This document shows, one piece after another, positions 11,526-21,963 of a stretch of DNA of 64,000 nt. The stretch spans positions 1-64,000 of the forward strand of contig MDYQ01000126.1 of NCBI GenBank assembly GCA_003024175.1, read 5' to 3'. The notes beneath the pieces were generated by a model that saw nothing but the letters and a program-made list of their open reading frames with translations, was not told where the DNA came from and searched no databases. A program made the position numbers and the translations under genes. Origin of the DNA: Planoprotostelium fungivorum (taxonomy: Eukaryota; Evosea; Variosea; Cavosteliida; Cavosteliaceae). Position 1 is the first letter of the stretch; each line of letters begins with the position of its first letter.

Positions 11526-12679
11526 TCAGTAATTGTATATACACATGAGAGAACTCGGTGTAAGCCCTTGTCTGCAAAGTGGGCATTCTAGCTGAATCCC
11601 TCATCAGCCAGCGGTGCATCACAGCATGACCCACCTTCGTGTTGCACCACTCCATGATGCAATTCCAACAGAACACATGTCCACATGGTGTCGCTGTCGG
11701 ATGGTCCAATGCCTCCAGACACAGCGTGCACGACTTTTCAGAAGTGACCGCCAACTTGCTGCTCTCTCTCTCGCTCTGTGACTTTCATCAGATGGCACAT
11801 GCAGCTTGCATCGGCTCACCGTGATCTTCGGTGAAGGTTGCTTCTTTGTGACCCTTCTGACCCACATGAGCAGACTCAAGACCGTTTGGATGCCGATGAG
11901 GACACCGAGGAAACTGTAACTGGGTCGAGTCATTGGTTCACTGTGATTGAATATGTAATGAGTCGCTGTCATCCTCTTGGCCAACTCAAAGTATCTCCCT
12001 GTACTCTCTTCAGACTGACAAAGACGATGGTGATGAGATGATGCACCAGTGAAGTAGAAGATGGCGAGATGGATTCGCATGGCGCCCTCTAAGAGGTCTT
12101 TGACGGGTGGTAATTTGTCCACGAACGAATCGGCTTTGTTCTTGTCGATCCCCGTCCATTGAACAACTTTCTTGTAGACGGTTTTTGTCATAAGCTTCTC
12201 GATGAGGAAAGGAGAGAGAGACATGAATAGAACGAGTACGGCCCTTCTCTGAAGTTGATGATTAGACGAAGTATGTTCGATGGAACGCACTCGTAATGAT
12301 GGAAGTCTCTGATGTGCACCGTTGACCTAGTTTGGCTTAGAATCTACACATCAATCGTATGCAGGTGATGATGTGATTACCTGAACGAGATCACAATATT
12401 CCTCTCCAAGAGTCTGCTTGTTAGTACCTAGTAATAATGTCGCTGCAAAGAAGAAGATATCCGAAGCCGCTGTGAGCTCTTTGTGTCTGTGCATCGCTGT
12501 GCGTGGCCCAAATGTGTGATTGATCATGTCGAAGATCTAGTATGGTCAGAATCCTTGGTCGTGCGAATTATCACCTGCTCATTGAGATACTTCTTGTAGA
12601 ATTGATCCTTCTCGAAAGATCTTACAATGTCGGGCTGCGCCGCTGGAGGCAGGAAACAGTTGCGAGTTTCTGCATCCAT
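11526..12679 (-). CDS. PEX10: Peroxisome biogenesis factor 10 (RING-type E3 peroxin)
   Basis: PEX10, with PEX2 and PEX12, forms the peroxisomal membrane ubiquitin ligase that recycles the import receptor PEX5. The start is placed at the ATG at 12677-12679 ([22 protein letters not shown]) because AAQPDIVRS matches the usual PEX10 N-terminus; an in-frame ATG also occurs 16 codons upstream. The N-terminal pex2/pex12-type helical region ([38 protein letters not shown]) includes membrane helices such as [19 protein letters not shown]. It ends in a C3HC4 [43 protein letters not shown]. The tail is SLMCIYNY and the stop is TGA (11526-11528). The RING cysteines are split by a 43-nt intron, and the acceptor choice that yields LECPLCRQ restores the motif. 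Confidence 0.93.
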
Positions 12680-12878
12680 CGCAACAATAACGTCTTTACG
12701 GAATAATGTGATCGCATCACTTTTCAAATTGAAATAAATCCCAGAGATGCAAAAGAAACACTTCGTATAACGATTGGCCTAGCTGTCCCAGGTGTTGTTG
12801 TCCAGGCTGGACCAAGGCACATCTGAATACAGTACACACGATCAACGAAGCCTCCGTACAGTAAACGAAATAATTTAA

Positions 12879-14973
12879 TTAAACTACGGTGGCAGACTTC
12901 GACTTCTCGAGCGATATCGTGTTCTCCCTCTTCGTCCTTCCCGACTTCATGGCACTCCACATCTGCGATCTGCTTGCATGAGTCCTCTCCTTCACTCCTC
13001 TTCTCACCTGTAATTCGAACTATCTCCTTGAATTGCAAACTCTGAATTCGATTTTGTGATGAGCCACTCGGGCAAGAGATTCGTCAACACGATGAGATGC
13101 CACACGAAACAGCCCGCACACACCTGTCCTCTTTAGCATCTCATCACGCACGAACATCACCTGATGAACCGATTGTAACGTCGTGAGAATCGTGATGACG
13201 GCGATAAAGTAGTACGATTCGTTTCTGTATCCCGTGACGTAGAGTATGAAACCTACGAAACTGACCCCGAAACAAACAAACTGGGCGAACCTCTTAGGAG
13301 AGCCCGGCACGTATTCTGGCCTATCTGAATCAGACCGACATCGAAAGAGGTGAAATCACGTTGGGAGGAGGGGACCGATGACTAAAACGACCAGCCAAGC
13401 TTGGGGGTCGAAACGGGGACCGCAGAGGAAACGAGCGAGGTAACCGTAAGCGATCCAAGCGTAGAGCCACCACTCGTAGACGTCTGGACGTGCCGCGGCG
13501 ACGATCAAGACGGTCATGGCGGTGATGGCGATGAAGAGGGCTGAGGTTGGATCAGGAAATCAAAATCTGATTTTTTCTCACACTGCGTTCTCGCTTCCCA
13601 TTCGTTGACGGGGTGGGGGTAAGTGAAAAGTTCGGTGAAATTTCGCGGCCATTTGATCCAGATGGGCTGGGCCAACTCTTGGGCGGTGATGATGTCGACC
13701 TGAAATTTCGGTTGGATTTCCGTTCATTTCGATTTCCATCACCTTGATGACTTGGCACACTCCACCCACATTACATTCGTCTGCATCAGGTGCGTCTGTC
13801 TCGTCTTTCGATTCACCCGAGCCAGATTGGTTCGCATTGGATACACCCAGTGAATCGTTGAGTGACATGTCTAACACTTGCACTTGTGCCGTCTTGCTGG
13901 TGAATGGTTCCATGTGAATCACGACCTGGTCGGAATGAATAAAATACAATAAAACCGTAGGAGAAAACGTCCACCTTCGCCTTCAGCTTTTGGATACCAT
14001 CGGCGGAGAACTCTTCCTTCATGAGCATAGAGGCGAGTGTCACCATGCTCCAACTCGAACACAGATACTCGATGGCAGTGATGGCCATCCATCCACCCAC
14101 TGAATCGATCTGTAAGATACGAGCGTAAGAGGCGGCGTGAGCGATGACGGTGAGGATCCAAACTCCTTGAAAGAAGGCGGCGAGGGAGAGCGTCTTTCTC
14201 AATCGGAGGACCACTCCCGGATTAGAGACGGGAACATGGAGGCGGCTGAGGGTGACGGAGATGTGGATGACGAATGCGATGGAGACCAGCATGGGGGTTA
14301 CCGTGGATAGAAGGTAAGTCCATCGACTCCAGTCGAGACGTCTGAAACAGATAAATCTGATGATGAGAGACATGTGGGGTGTATATGATGTACCTGTGAA
14401 GGATGGAAGCTGCAGCCCAGGAAGCCAGTACGGGAATGATCTAGGAATGATCAGAATTCCGTGATCGGAGCCTCATCACATGGGATAAATCTCACCCCAA
14501 TCGATGTTGCAATGAGGGTTGCCTTACGCTTGATGATTCTAGGGCTCATTTGATCTTTGACCTTCGCTCCTTGGAGCATGGAGATCAAGATAGACAGAGA
14601 AATATGGCAATAAACGGAGATGGCAACAGGCATCGACCATAGAAACTGGGAAGAGAGTGAGATGACGACACCTACGAATGGATGTCACACTAACCTCTGC
14701 TGCAAACGGATCGAATGGTGAAGAGCCGTGAGAGAATGCCATGCCGAAAGCATAACCACAGAGGAGGAGGGGTGCTAATACGAGACCGATCAGAAGAACA
14801 TCCGGTTGTCCAGGCCACCCCCTCCTAGAGAAAGTGATGACAGCGTGAGAGAAGCAAGCGATGAGAGTTATAGCTGACCATATAGATAGTGCGTAATAGA
14901 ACACCTGTATCTTGCACACCCAGTCCTCGGGGCAGCCAGCCCAGTTGACTCGAGGATCGCATGGCCACTCCAT
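12879..14973 (-). CDS. Polytopic membrane protein: 7TM-like N-terminal half fused to a DUF4395-like module
   Basis: The start at 14973 gives MEWPCDPRVNWAGCPEDWVC, an extracellular Cys-bearing N-terminus. About seven hydrophobic segments follow, among them IWSAITLIACFSHAVITF, PDVLLIGLVLAPLLLCGYAF, YLLSTVTPMLVSIAFVIHIS and LAAFFQGVWILTVIAHAA. A loop of about 80 residues is acidic and Ser-rich (NQSGSGESKDETDAPDADEC) and leads to NGKWPRN-like and YPHPVNEWEARTQ. Then comes a second hydrophobic module: YAWIAYGYLARFLCGPRFDP, QAWLVVLVIGPLLP, RPEYVPGSPKRFAQF. The 'GPR-(P)-VIGPLL-RPE-VPG-PKRFAQ' pattern is the DUF4395 family signature known mainly from bacteria. Its usual cysteine-containing GFCLGC end is absent here (HQVMFVRDEM instead). 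The cytoplasmic tail is basic and Ser-rich and ends SLEKSKSATVV, TAA at 12879. Frame is kept across all proposed introns, supporting one gene. Function unknown. Confidence 0.8.
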
Positions 14974-15407
14974 CTTCTGCTGCTGTGGTCTTCTCGTTTG
15001 TCTTCGTTGTGCGGCTCCCAACCGCTATGTTGAGGAAGCGGGCGTGCTCATGTCGGAAATATCTTATCCGTCTTCAGAACCCCGTGTTGGGTTTTGTACG
15101 ACAGCGGTTCCCCTTTCTGAGTGCTACTATTGATCATTCCAACCTATAGAGAGACGGGCATCTTATTAATAATATCTACCAAAGTACTCAGTCGATACTC
15201 TGTGCGCAGGCCTTCCATTCGGAGGATGTCGGAGCTACTACATCTATCTTCCTCCTGCATCTCAACACCCTTGATCACTTGAGCTTCTCTATGGCTTCAC
15301 AGTGTGATCATCCAACAGAAGGAGACGAACCATGGATCAGATTTATTTTCAGAAGAGAGCGTGATGTCTCCAAGGTGGCTGCTGGTTGATTGGTGGAAAT
15401 AGTCTAT
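14974..15407. other. Region upstream of the 7TM/DUF4395 gene and downstream of RRP7
   Basis: An in-frame upstream ATG at 15019-15021 could extend the membrane protein by 16 basic, Gln-rich residues; I prefer the later ATG. Short plus-strand frames over 14912-15149 overlap the coding exon and look like shadows. The remainder, about 15150-15400, shows no supported gene and probably holds the promoter of the minus-strand membrane protein and the 3' end of RRP7. Confidence 0.5.
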
Positions 15408-16427
15408 TTACGTGGGCTTGAATGACCTCTTGGCCTTCATCTCTGCAATCTGTACTTCGTCAGTACATTTGGAAGTTGATTCACGCCACCTTCTTCTTAT
15501 CCTGCTCGAACTTGGTCTGTAAATCTTGCAGACCTACACAGGTTAACATTTACATGAGACACAGAGTGGTCTGTGTTACGGTGGAGTCGAATGCATCATG
15601 ATGTGATGATCTCGGTGGACTCACGATTTCTCTTCTGCTCTCTCTGCTGGAAGCGATAGAAGTCAACTTTCTCCATCTTTCTCTTCTTCTGGTTGATTTC
15701 TTCCATGTTAAGGGCCTGGTTGAACACCTCCACGCACGTCAGTCTATGGTGACGTTCCATCACGGATGACTCACCGAAACTCTGTGCGATCCAACTTTAG
15801 CCGTTCTTGAGCCAGATTTGAAACTAACGGAGACGAAACCATCTTCATCAGGGACCATGCCCTTCTTCATCTCCTCTATGGCCTTCTTCTTCGTCTACTC
15901 ACGGTCAACGTGACAGACACAACATGCGACTCACCTCCTCTTCTTCCTCTTCATGTTTCTGTAGTCTGACCATCACCACTTCTTCTGCCTCTTCTAGATC
16001 CAATACGAGACTCTTCTCTTCCGTTTCCCACTCTAATGACATGATGAGGACTCGCTCATAATGTTCCAACATCAATCACACCTTCGAGGCCCAGAGTTGT
16101 CTCTGGTAATTTGATCTTTCTCGCTTTTTCGTTGATCTGACCGACGGACAGATCTTCAAGTTTCTGAACGTTACTCTTCTTCAGGACAAGGTGTGCCTTC
16201 GTTCCATCCTCTACAATACCGGCGATGCCACCGCAGATGTTGACGATGAGAGATTTCAGGAGTGCCACAGAGCGTCGATCTGAGGGATAACCAGCGATGA
16301 ACAAGCTTCTATCACCATTGGCATCAGCCGGTGTGCGATGTCGCTTGTAGAACAGTGTCTGATCGATGGGTAGTGGTTTCGAGTGTTCATCCAACACTGG
16401 AAGATGAAGCTCTTTGAATTCGGCCAT
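15408..16427 (-). CDS. RRP7: Ribosomal RNA-processing protein 7 (RRP7/RRP7A-like)
   Basis: RRP7 is a small-subunit processome factor (UTP-C module in yeast) needed for 18S rRNA maturation in the nucleolus. The start at 16427 gives MAEFKELHLPVLDEHSKPLP, followed by an RRM-like part with LFYKRHRTPADANGDRSLFI and AGYP. After EWETEEKSLVLDLEEAEEVV comes the conserved region KKGMVPDEDGFVSV. The C-terminus is the family hallmark: MEKVDFYRFQQREQKR, DLQTKFEQDKKK, IAEMKAKRSFKPT. The stop is TAA at 15408-15410. Introns of about 35-60 nt separate the exons, and the final donor is read as GTGGCG. A 121-bp gap separates its ATG from that of the histone chaperone on the plus strand, so both are probably driven from one divergent promoter. 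Confidence 0.88.
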
Positions 16428-16548
16428 GTTTCCGATGATGTGATTCTTGTTGCGCAGATCACTTCCCAAGAATGTAGGACTGGAAATTGCGAATGCGGAA
16501 TTCCGTCTTGGCGCCACAAACAAACTATTTGAACATCCAAGAGACGAG
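16428..16548. promoter_or_regulatory. Shared divergent promoter, RRP7-like / HIRIP3-like
   Basis: Only 121 bp separate the two start codons. Both genes then run outward. No TATA box is obvious. The plus-strand frame is open upstream of the chosen ATG (to about 16447), so the chaperone could start earlier only from a non-ATG codon. Confidence 0.55.
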
Positions 16549-18137
16549 ATGGATCTTAAAAAGAAGAAGGCTGAGGTTGAGAAGCATATTACGAACATCA
16601 TCAACAAAGTCGGGATCGATGAAGTGTGAGTGATACTGTAATACCCCCCTGGACCAACCAAATCTTTTAGGTCTAAGAAGACTGTGAGGACGCAGTTGAT
16701 AGAGATCTATGACAGTAAGAGTGTGAAGAAACACAGAGAAGAGATCGATGAGTTGATCCTTCAGGTGGGTCCAATCGAGATGCGACATGATTGTTTGACA
16801 AAGAAGATAGATCCACACCAAGTTGCAGAAGAAGACGGCCGCCAAGAAGAGAGATCGATCTGATTCTGAAGAGGGTGAGAATGAATGTGTTGTTTATATT
16901 GAACTGTCAACAGAGGAGGCGCCAAAGAAGAAGAGGAAGACGGAGACCAAGAAACCGGCAAAGAAGACGAACAAGAAGAAGGAAGAAAGCGAAGAAGAGG
17001 AAGAGGAAGAGGAAGAAGGGGAGAGCGAACAAGAAGAGAAAGAGGCGAAGAAGGAGAAGAAGGAGACAAAGAAGAAAGGGAAGGAAGTCAATAAGAAGGA
17101 AGTGAAGGAGGAGGTCAACAAGAAGGACGATAAGGAGGAAGAGGAAGAGGAGAAGGAGGAAGAGGAGAAGGAGGAGGAGGAGAAGAAGGAAGAAGAACCG
17201 ATGGAAGTAGAGGAGGAGAAAGAGGAAGAAGAGAAGGAGGAAGAAGAGGAGGAAGAGAAAGAAGACGCGAAGAAGAAGGTTGAGAAGAAGAAACCAGATA
17301 AGAAGAAACCAGAGAAGAAGGAAGAGAAAAAGAAAGTGGACAAGAGGGCAGAGACAAAAAAGAAAGCAGAGATGAAGGCAGATAAGAAGAAAGTAGATAA
17401 GAACAAGTCCAAGCAGGAAGAGGAAGAGGAGGAAGAAGAGAAGGAGGAGGAAGAAGAGGAAGAAGAGGAGAGTGATGAGGAAGAGAGCGACAAGAAGAAG
17501 GGAAAGAAAAAGAAGGAGAAGAAGACTGAGAAGGGAAAGAAGACCGAGAAAAAGAAGGACAAGAAGAAAAAGGAAGTAGAAGACCCCGCATTAACCGAAA
17601 AGGTCAATTCGTATCATCCACCACCACTCACTCTCAGTAGATCAAGAAGCTGAGAAAGACATTACAGCAGTGTCTGGTGTCCACTCCCAAAGGTCTGAAA
17701 GACATGAGCCAGAAGGAAGTTGTCAAGGCCTTAGAGTCTGCCATGACTGCTGCCGGCTTCAAAGGTGAGGGGAAGGTAGAGAATGGACTGAGATCCTGCA
17801 GGGAGGATGACAAAGGAGAGCATTGAGGAGTTTGCGGCCAAACGAGAGAGAGAGAAGGACATGGAAGGTCTCAATACGGCTGCCATTCTCAACATGGAAG
17901 GAAGGTAGAGTGCATCGATACGTGCATCACGATGATGATGATGATGATGTTGATGGGAGGCAGATCGACTAGAACTAGAAAGGCAGTGGTCCAACCTCCA
18001 CAAGCTGAACTCCCCTCCGATTCCGAAGACGAAGAAGGTGAGAGGAAAGTGTGAGGAACGCTCTGACAAAGACAGGAGAAGAAGAAGAACAAGAAGAAGA
18101 GGATGAGGAGGAAGAAGAGTATGATGAGTCTGAATAA
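16549..18137 (+). CDS. HIRIP3/CHZ-family H2A-H2B chaperone-like protein with DEK_C-like N-terminus
   Basis: The start ATG at 16549 gives MDLKKKKAEVEKHITNIINK then SKKTVRTQLIEIYDSKSVKK, which fits a DEK C-terminal-type (DEK_C) fold as found at the N-terminus of HIRIP3-like proteins. The middle, coded by one long exon, is about 250 residues of Lys/Glu runs with an early basic stretch KKKRKTETKKPAKK that could be an NLS. The C-terminal part carries the HIRIP3/CHZ layout: KLRKTLQQCLVSTPKGLKDM, a helix ALESAMTAAGFKG, MTKESIEEFAAKREREKDM, then AAILNMEGRSTRTRKAVV, LPSDSEDEE and a long acidic tail ending EEEYDESE. Stop TAA at 18135. In animals HIRIP3 binds H2A-H2B through the CHZ motif. The chaperone role here is inferred from this order of motifs; exact exon borders in the last 500 bp are less certain. 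Confidence 0.8.
16960..17590 (+). repeat. Long purine-strand (GAA/GAG/AAG) low-complexity coding tract
   Basis: The plus strand is almost pure A/G for more than 600 bp because of KKE/EEE codons; the opposite strand shows spurious Ser/Phe-rich open frames. Polypurine/polypyrimidine DNA of this length can form triplex or slipped structures and is a plausible length polymorphism. It lies inside the chaperone coding exon. Confidence 0.85.
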
Positions 18138-18178
18138 AGATACAACAGAGACTTTATGAGCCGTGAACAGAGAGACAC

Positions 18179-19048
18179 TCAGTAGACGAAAGCGTTGACC
18201 GTTGGTGCATCGACGTCTCGGATTTGGTCGTTGACGGTGTCCACTTTGGGTGCGTCTGTGTGATGTCAGTCGAGTCCATGATGATGATGGTGAAGAGCTC
18301 ACTCGTGGCGTTCTTGATGTGGATAGAGTCTGATGTCACCGTTCCGGCACCGACGCCGTAGACTTGTTGGTTGACGGTGTCTACTTTGGGAGCATCTGTT
18401 GAGATCAGAAGATGTGGATGGTCCATCGTCTCACTCGTGGCGTTCTTGATGGACATGGAGTCGTTCGTTACGGTTCCGGCGCCGACGTCTTTGACTTGTT
18501 GGTTGACTGTATCGATCTTGGGTGCATCTGATGCGAGGTGAGAAGGACACGATGGAGGAGGGTCTCACTGGTGGCGTTCTTGATGTGAATGGAATCCGTC
18601 GTGACGGTTCCCTTTCCGACATCCTTGACTTGTTGGTTGACTGTATCGACCTTCGGGGCATCTGGATGAACGTATGAGACGATGGGAGGGAGGCAAAGAA
18701 GGAAGATGAGGAGAGGGAGTCGAGGACTCACTCGTGGCAGTTCTGACGCTAAGAGAGTCTGTAGTGACGGTACCCTTTCCGACATCCTTCACTTGCTGGT
18801 TGACGGTGGCAACCTTTGGGCTGTTCTTGGCGTTGGATACAGACATGGCCTGCGGATGGTAAGAGAGATCGGAAGGAGGATCTGACTCACATCAGCCGTG
18901 ATGGTGGGTGCAGCTGTTCCGGCCACCTGCTTGTTGTAAGGCTTGCTGGCCATCTGCTGTGCCTCTGTAGATCCGTCAGCTCTCTCCCAGATGGTGTATG
19001 AGAGGACTCACTCATGGCATTAGCGGTCTTGAAGTCTATCCAGCTCAT
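18179..19048 (-). CDS. Unrecognised small protein made of tandem exon-encoded 31-residue repeats
   Basis: Reading from ATG at 19048, exons give MSWIDFKTANAM, then AQQMASKPYNKQVAGTAAPT, then MSVSNAKNSPKVATVNQQV. Then comes a repeated unit of the form DAPKVDTVNQQVKDVG-GTVTTDSIHIKNATSE. Three consecutive internal exons are each exactly 93 bp, flanked by phase-1 introns at the same place. A first copy (119 bp) and a truncated last copy (DAPTVNAFVY, stop TGA 18179) cap the array. The units are hydrophilic with alternating Val/Thr, suggesting beta structure. There is no signal peptide or membrane segment. I know no family with this motif. The strict exon/repeat match means growth by whole-exon duplication. 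Confidence 0.75.
18182..18850 (-). repeat. Five-copy tandem exon array
   Basis: The copies lie at about 18732-18850, 18569-18661, 18435-18527, 18303-18395 and 18182-18254. The middle three are 93 bp each. The introns between them are about 40-70 nt and are less alike than the exons. The period is about 133 bp for the first two steps. Confidence 0.8.
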
Positions 19049-19461
19049 GTTTGAAGAGGTGCAGAGGTTCTTGTTTGAAGAGGTGACCTGGTTTTCGGGT
19101 CGTTTGTGTGAAATGGATGGGTGGACATGGGTATCTCGTTGTAGTATGACAACTATAGGCGAACAAATGAGCCAAGAAGTCGGAGAAGAAGTTTCGTGAG
19201 GCCTATGAAGGCAGACAGGTCCCCTACTCAAAAGCATTCTTTGTCCTGTCAGGAGATCGTGAGGTGTCCGCCTCTCTTGGCCTCCGCAGCTCCTCCTATC
19301 CAACATCTTGACGCTTCTCTTCGTGTTGGAATAGTCGGTGGACCTCTATGTGAACGTGAGATAATGTGGGGTGAGGTGATCTGATGATGTGAGTAAAATG
19401 CGACTCGGATGATGTTGTGACGAGATATGATGTAAAGAGTTCGATAACACTCTACATTTAT
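19049..19461. other. Intergenic stretch with no supported gene
   Basis: This is upstream of the repeat protein (minus strand) and beyond the stop of the BTB gene (also minus). Short open frames on both strands lack domain features. A near-duplicate pair, TTGAAGAGGTGCAGAGG / TTTGAAGAGGTGACCTGG, occurs at about 19050-19090. The promoter of the repeat-exon gene should lie here. Confidence 0.5.
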
Positions 19462-21339
19462 CTACAGTTTCCATTCGAAGAGGTCTCCGTACAACTCGAT
19501 GCCCGACAGAACGAGAAAATTGTGATTGCTCGAATTTCTGGCCGTCTGCAGGATCCGAAAGAATCGATAAGCGTGATGAGGCATCCCCACCTGATCTTCC
19601 ATCAGCCACCATCCTCCATCCTCCATCTCAAGGTGATCATGTCATGCTCACCGTCTCGACCGGTGTATCGTCACGATCGATGGTCCAAGTCGATGTGGCG
19701 AATTTGTCCACGAGGGAAGTGTCATGATTGTGCCTCCTCAGCACCACCCAAATCTTTCCGTCTTTCGACCCTGTCTCGATTTCAATCCCCAGCCCCGGCG
19801 TCTTTTTTCTCACCTTGAAGATCCCACGTACGGAGTGAATCGGCGCGGTAGTTACCGCCGTGCCTCAGGGTATAGTGAGTGGGCGACACACCTCGGTTCA
19901 ACCCGAAGTCGATGCTGAACCAAGATGCCGGAATATCTTTCGTCCACAGCTCGGTGGGCGTCCTGTACAGTTGTGTCACGATTCGTCAATCATTCAGTGA
20001 ACGGATCGATTCACCGGCTGAGGAGGTCAGACGCTCTTCCCATCTCAGTGCTGCTGGCTGTGACGGTGATGTCACGTGACCCAGAGTGGTTCCAGCGGTT
20101 ACCACAGGTGAGATAATGGATGATACCACGATCATCAAAGTCGTGATCGTATTCGAAGGTGATGCAGCTGATCCTTCTCCTGAGGCGAACGCAACTGTAC
20201 GGATCAGTTTTGGCGGGAAAAAAAGGCGGGAGATTTGAAGGGTGTACGCACAGGCTCTCGGATATATCCGGAACGGCGGAGAGGCTGTGGCCTGGTGCAC
20301 ATTCGAATACCTTCAGACGAGCCATGATAGCTTCTAATAATAGATACTGCGGTACCTGCTGATATCAGATGACATCGTACAATGACATCTCACCACAGCC
20401 TCGGCTTTACACTTTTCTAGCTGCTCGTAAGTCATCCATCTGTGAAGGTGAGTCGAGGGAAGATAGACAGTGTCACCTGAATCGAACGGCCTCTAAGAGG
20501 TTGTTGATGTGTTCTGTTGACAGTTTGTTCTTCTTTGCGTATCTCAAGATGGCTTCGTACAGCTCTCTTTCGTCCTGCGAGCATGATGTGAGATCATCGA
20601 CATGTCGTGATGATAATGAGATAATCACCCGAACGGCGAGATATGGGTGGTGAAGTATGTCGTAAAAGACTTCGTATCGCAGACAGCTGAAGTCAGGATC
20701 GTCTATGAATTGGAAATTCTTAGAGAGGATGTTGGATGTGTGTTCGACTACGTCGGCCAACCTGCAGTCGTCGGCCATCATCAGTATCTGCTCGTTTACG
20801 ATCAAATCCGTGATTCGTACGGTGAAATGTGATAATGTCACCATCAAGGCATTATTCTTGTTGACGTTGCGCAGGATATACTCTCTGCAAATTTCGACGA
20901 GCTCGTGTACGAGATAATGGTCTGCCATTGCCATCACGTGAACCACGTTAGTTGTGGCGAGAAGACCAGGTAGAATACCACCGTACATAAATTTCAATAA
21001 TACTGAGAAAGATCCTTCAGGATCTAAGGAGATTTTGAGTCATCCATCGAAAGATGGCAAAATGAACCCACCTGGATAGCGTAGATCGATCAATTTCTGT
21101 GACGACTCTCTGAATTGAGAGGTCAGGAGCCGATCAAAGAATTCTGAAGAGTGAGCTAACACGATTCGATGGGCTTTGTATTCTCTATATGAGACGTGTG
21201 TTGAATTTGGATCGTTTTCCATTGTGAAAGAAGATCTTCTGAGAGATCCCACATCGCGATTGCTGACGCGAATCACCACATCCGAGAAAGTAGAAGAGGA
21301 GAGATACGTCTGAAACCCTCTAGAGAAGACGGAGGGCAT
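19462..21339 (-). CDS. BTB/POZ-BACK protein with C-terminal discoidin (F5/8 C)-like domain
   Basis: The start at 21339 gives MPSVFSRGFQTYLSSSTFSD. The BTB core follows: STFSDVVIRVSNRDV, YKAHRIVLAHSSEFFDRLL, FMYGGILPGLLATTNVVHVM, MADHYLVHELVEICREYI. A BACK-type helical region (FSCLRYEVFYDILHHPYLA, DERELYEAILRYAKKNKLS) precedes a discoidin-like beta domain: WFSIDFGLNRGVSPTHYTLR, HGGNYRADSLRTWDLQ, GKIWVVLRRHNHDTSL, IRWGCLI..., ending LSGIELYGDLFEWKL (TAG at 19462-19464). The architecture resembles BTBD9-type adaptors, in which BTB binds Cullin-3 and the C-terminal domain recognises a partner. Cullin adaptor function is inference. Exon borders in the C-terminal 600 bp are approximate. Confidence 0.85.
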
Positions 21340-21609
21340 ATCCTGTCACCTCCTCTCTCGGCTGTGATCTGGTGATACTGGTGATGCGAAGAACTTTCCC
21401 AGATGACATGACAACACAAACCACAACAGAATAGGTAAAATTGGAGAGGTACACCCAATTCGGTTACGATAGAGACTGAAGAGAGAATACTGAGTGCCTC
21501 GCGGATACGATAGGCACGACGTTACATTCGAAGCAATCTTTCACGCAAGTGATTATCACTCACCATGAATCTATGTCTATGACGGTGTCGATCTCACCTC
21601 ATCTTGAGC

Positions 21610-21963
21610 TGCAACTCGACCGATTTCTCCGAAGATCTGTGATGCCTGACGTGGCCGTTGCAACTCAAGTTGTCAAATCAATCGTTGTACGGATCCATCT
21701 TCACATCCATCAATCATCTGATCGATCTATCGCCTTGTACATCTGCTCGAATGCCATCGTCGATGTGCAATCTCACCTACCTCTCATCACTGAACGCATC
21801 GACCAAGCATCTATACCAGTACCCCCTGCATCTCGGGTCCAATTCGATTGCAATCAATGGACGCATCGAACAATCAACTCATAGGGACTATCCCCACATC
21901 CATCGGCAACATCTTATCTCTCGGATATCTCCCTTGCCGGTGTTATTCCACCGAGAGAGTTGA
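21610..21963 (+). pseudogene. Degenerate leucine-rich-repeat gene fragment
   Basis: Pieces of plant-type LxGxIP leucine-rich repeats appear in order but in different frames: LQLKLSNQSLYGSIFTSINH near 21659, MPSSMCNLTYLSSLN near 21751, LHLGSNSIAINGRIEQ near 21827, and NNQLIGTIPTSIGN near 21874 leading to LSLAGVIPPREL. No frame joins them and no intron signals explain the shifts. It therefore looks like a decayed copy of an LRR ectodomain of the sort that opens the receptor kinase at 51-59 kb. A real gene with unusual introns cannot be excluded. Confidence 0.6.

Noticed and set aside
16894-17607. Ser/Phe-rich open frames of 158-237 codons on the minus strand
   Set aside because: They are the mirror of the K/E codon tract of the chaperone exon; no other coding sign.
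18302-18661. The DAPKVDTVNQQ repeats as a DNA satellite or CRISPR-like array
   Set aside because: Repeats are in-frame exons of 93 bp with clean splice borders and diverged introns, so they are protein repeats.
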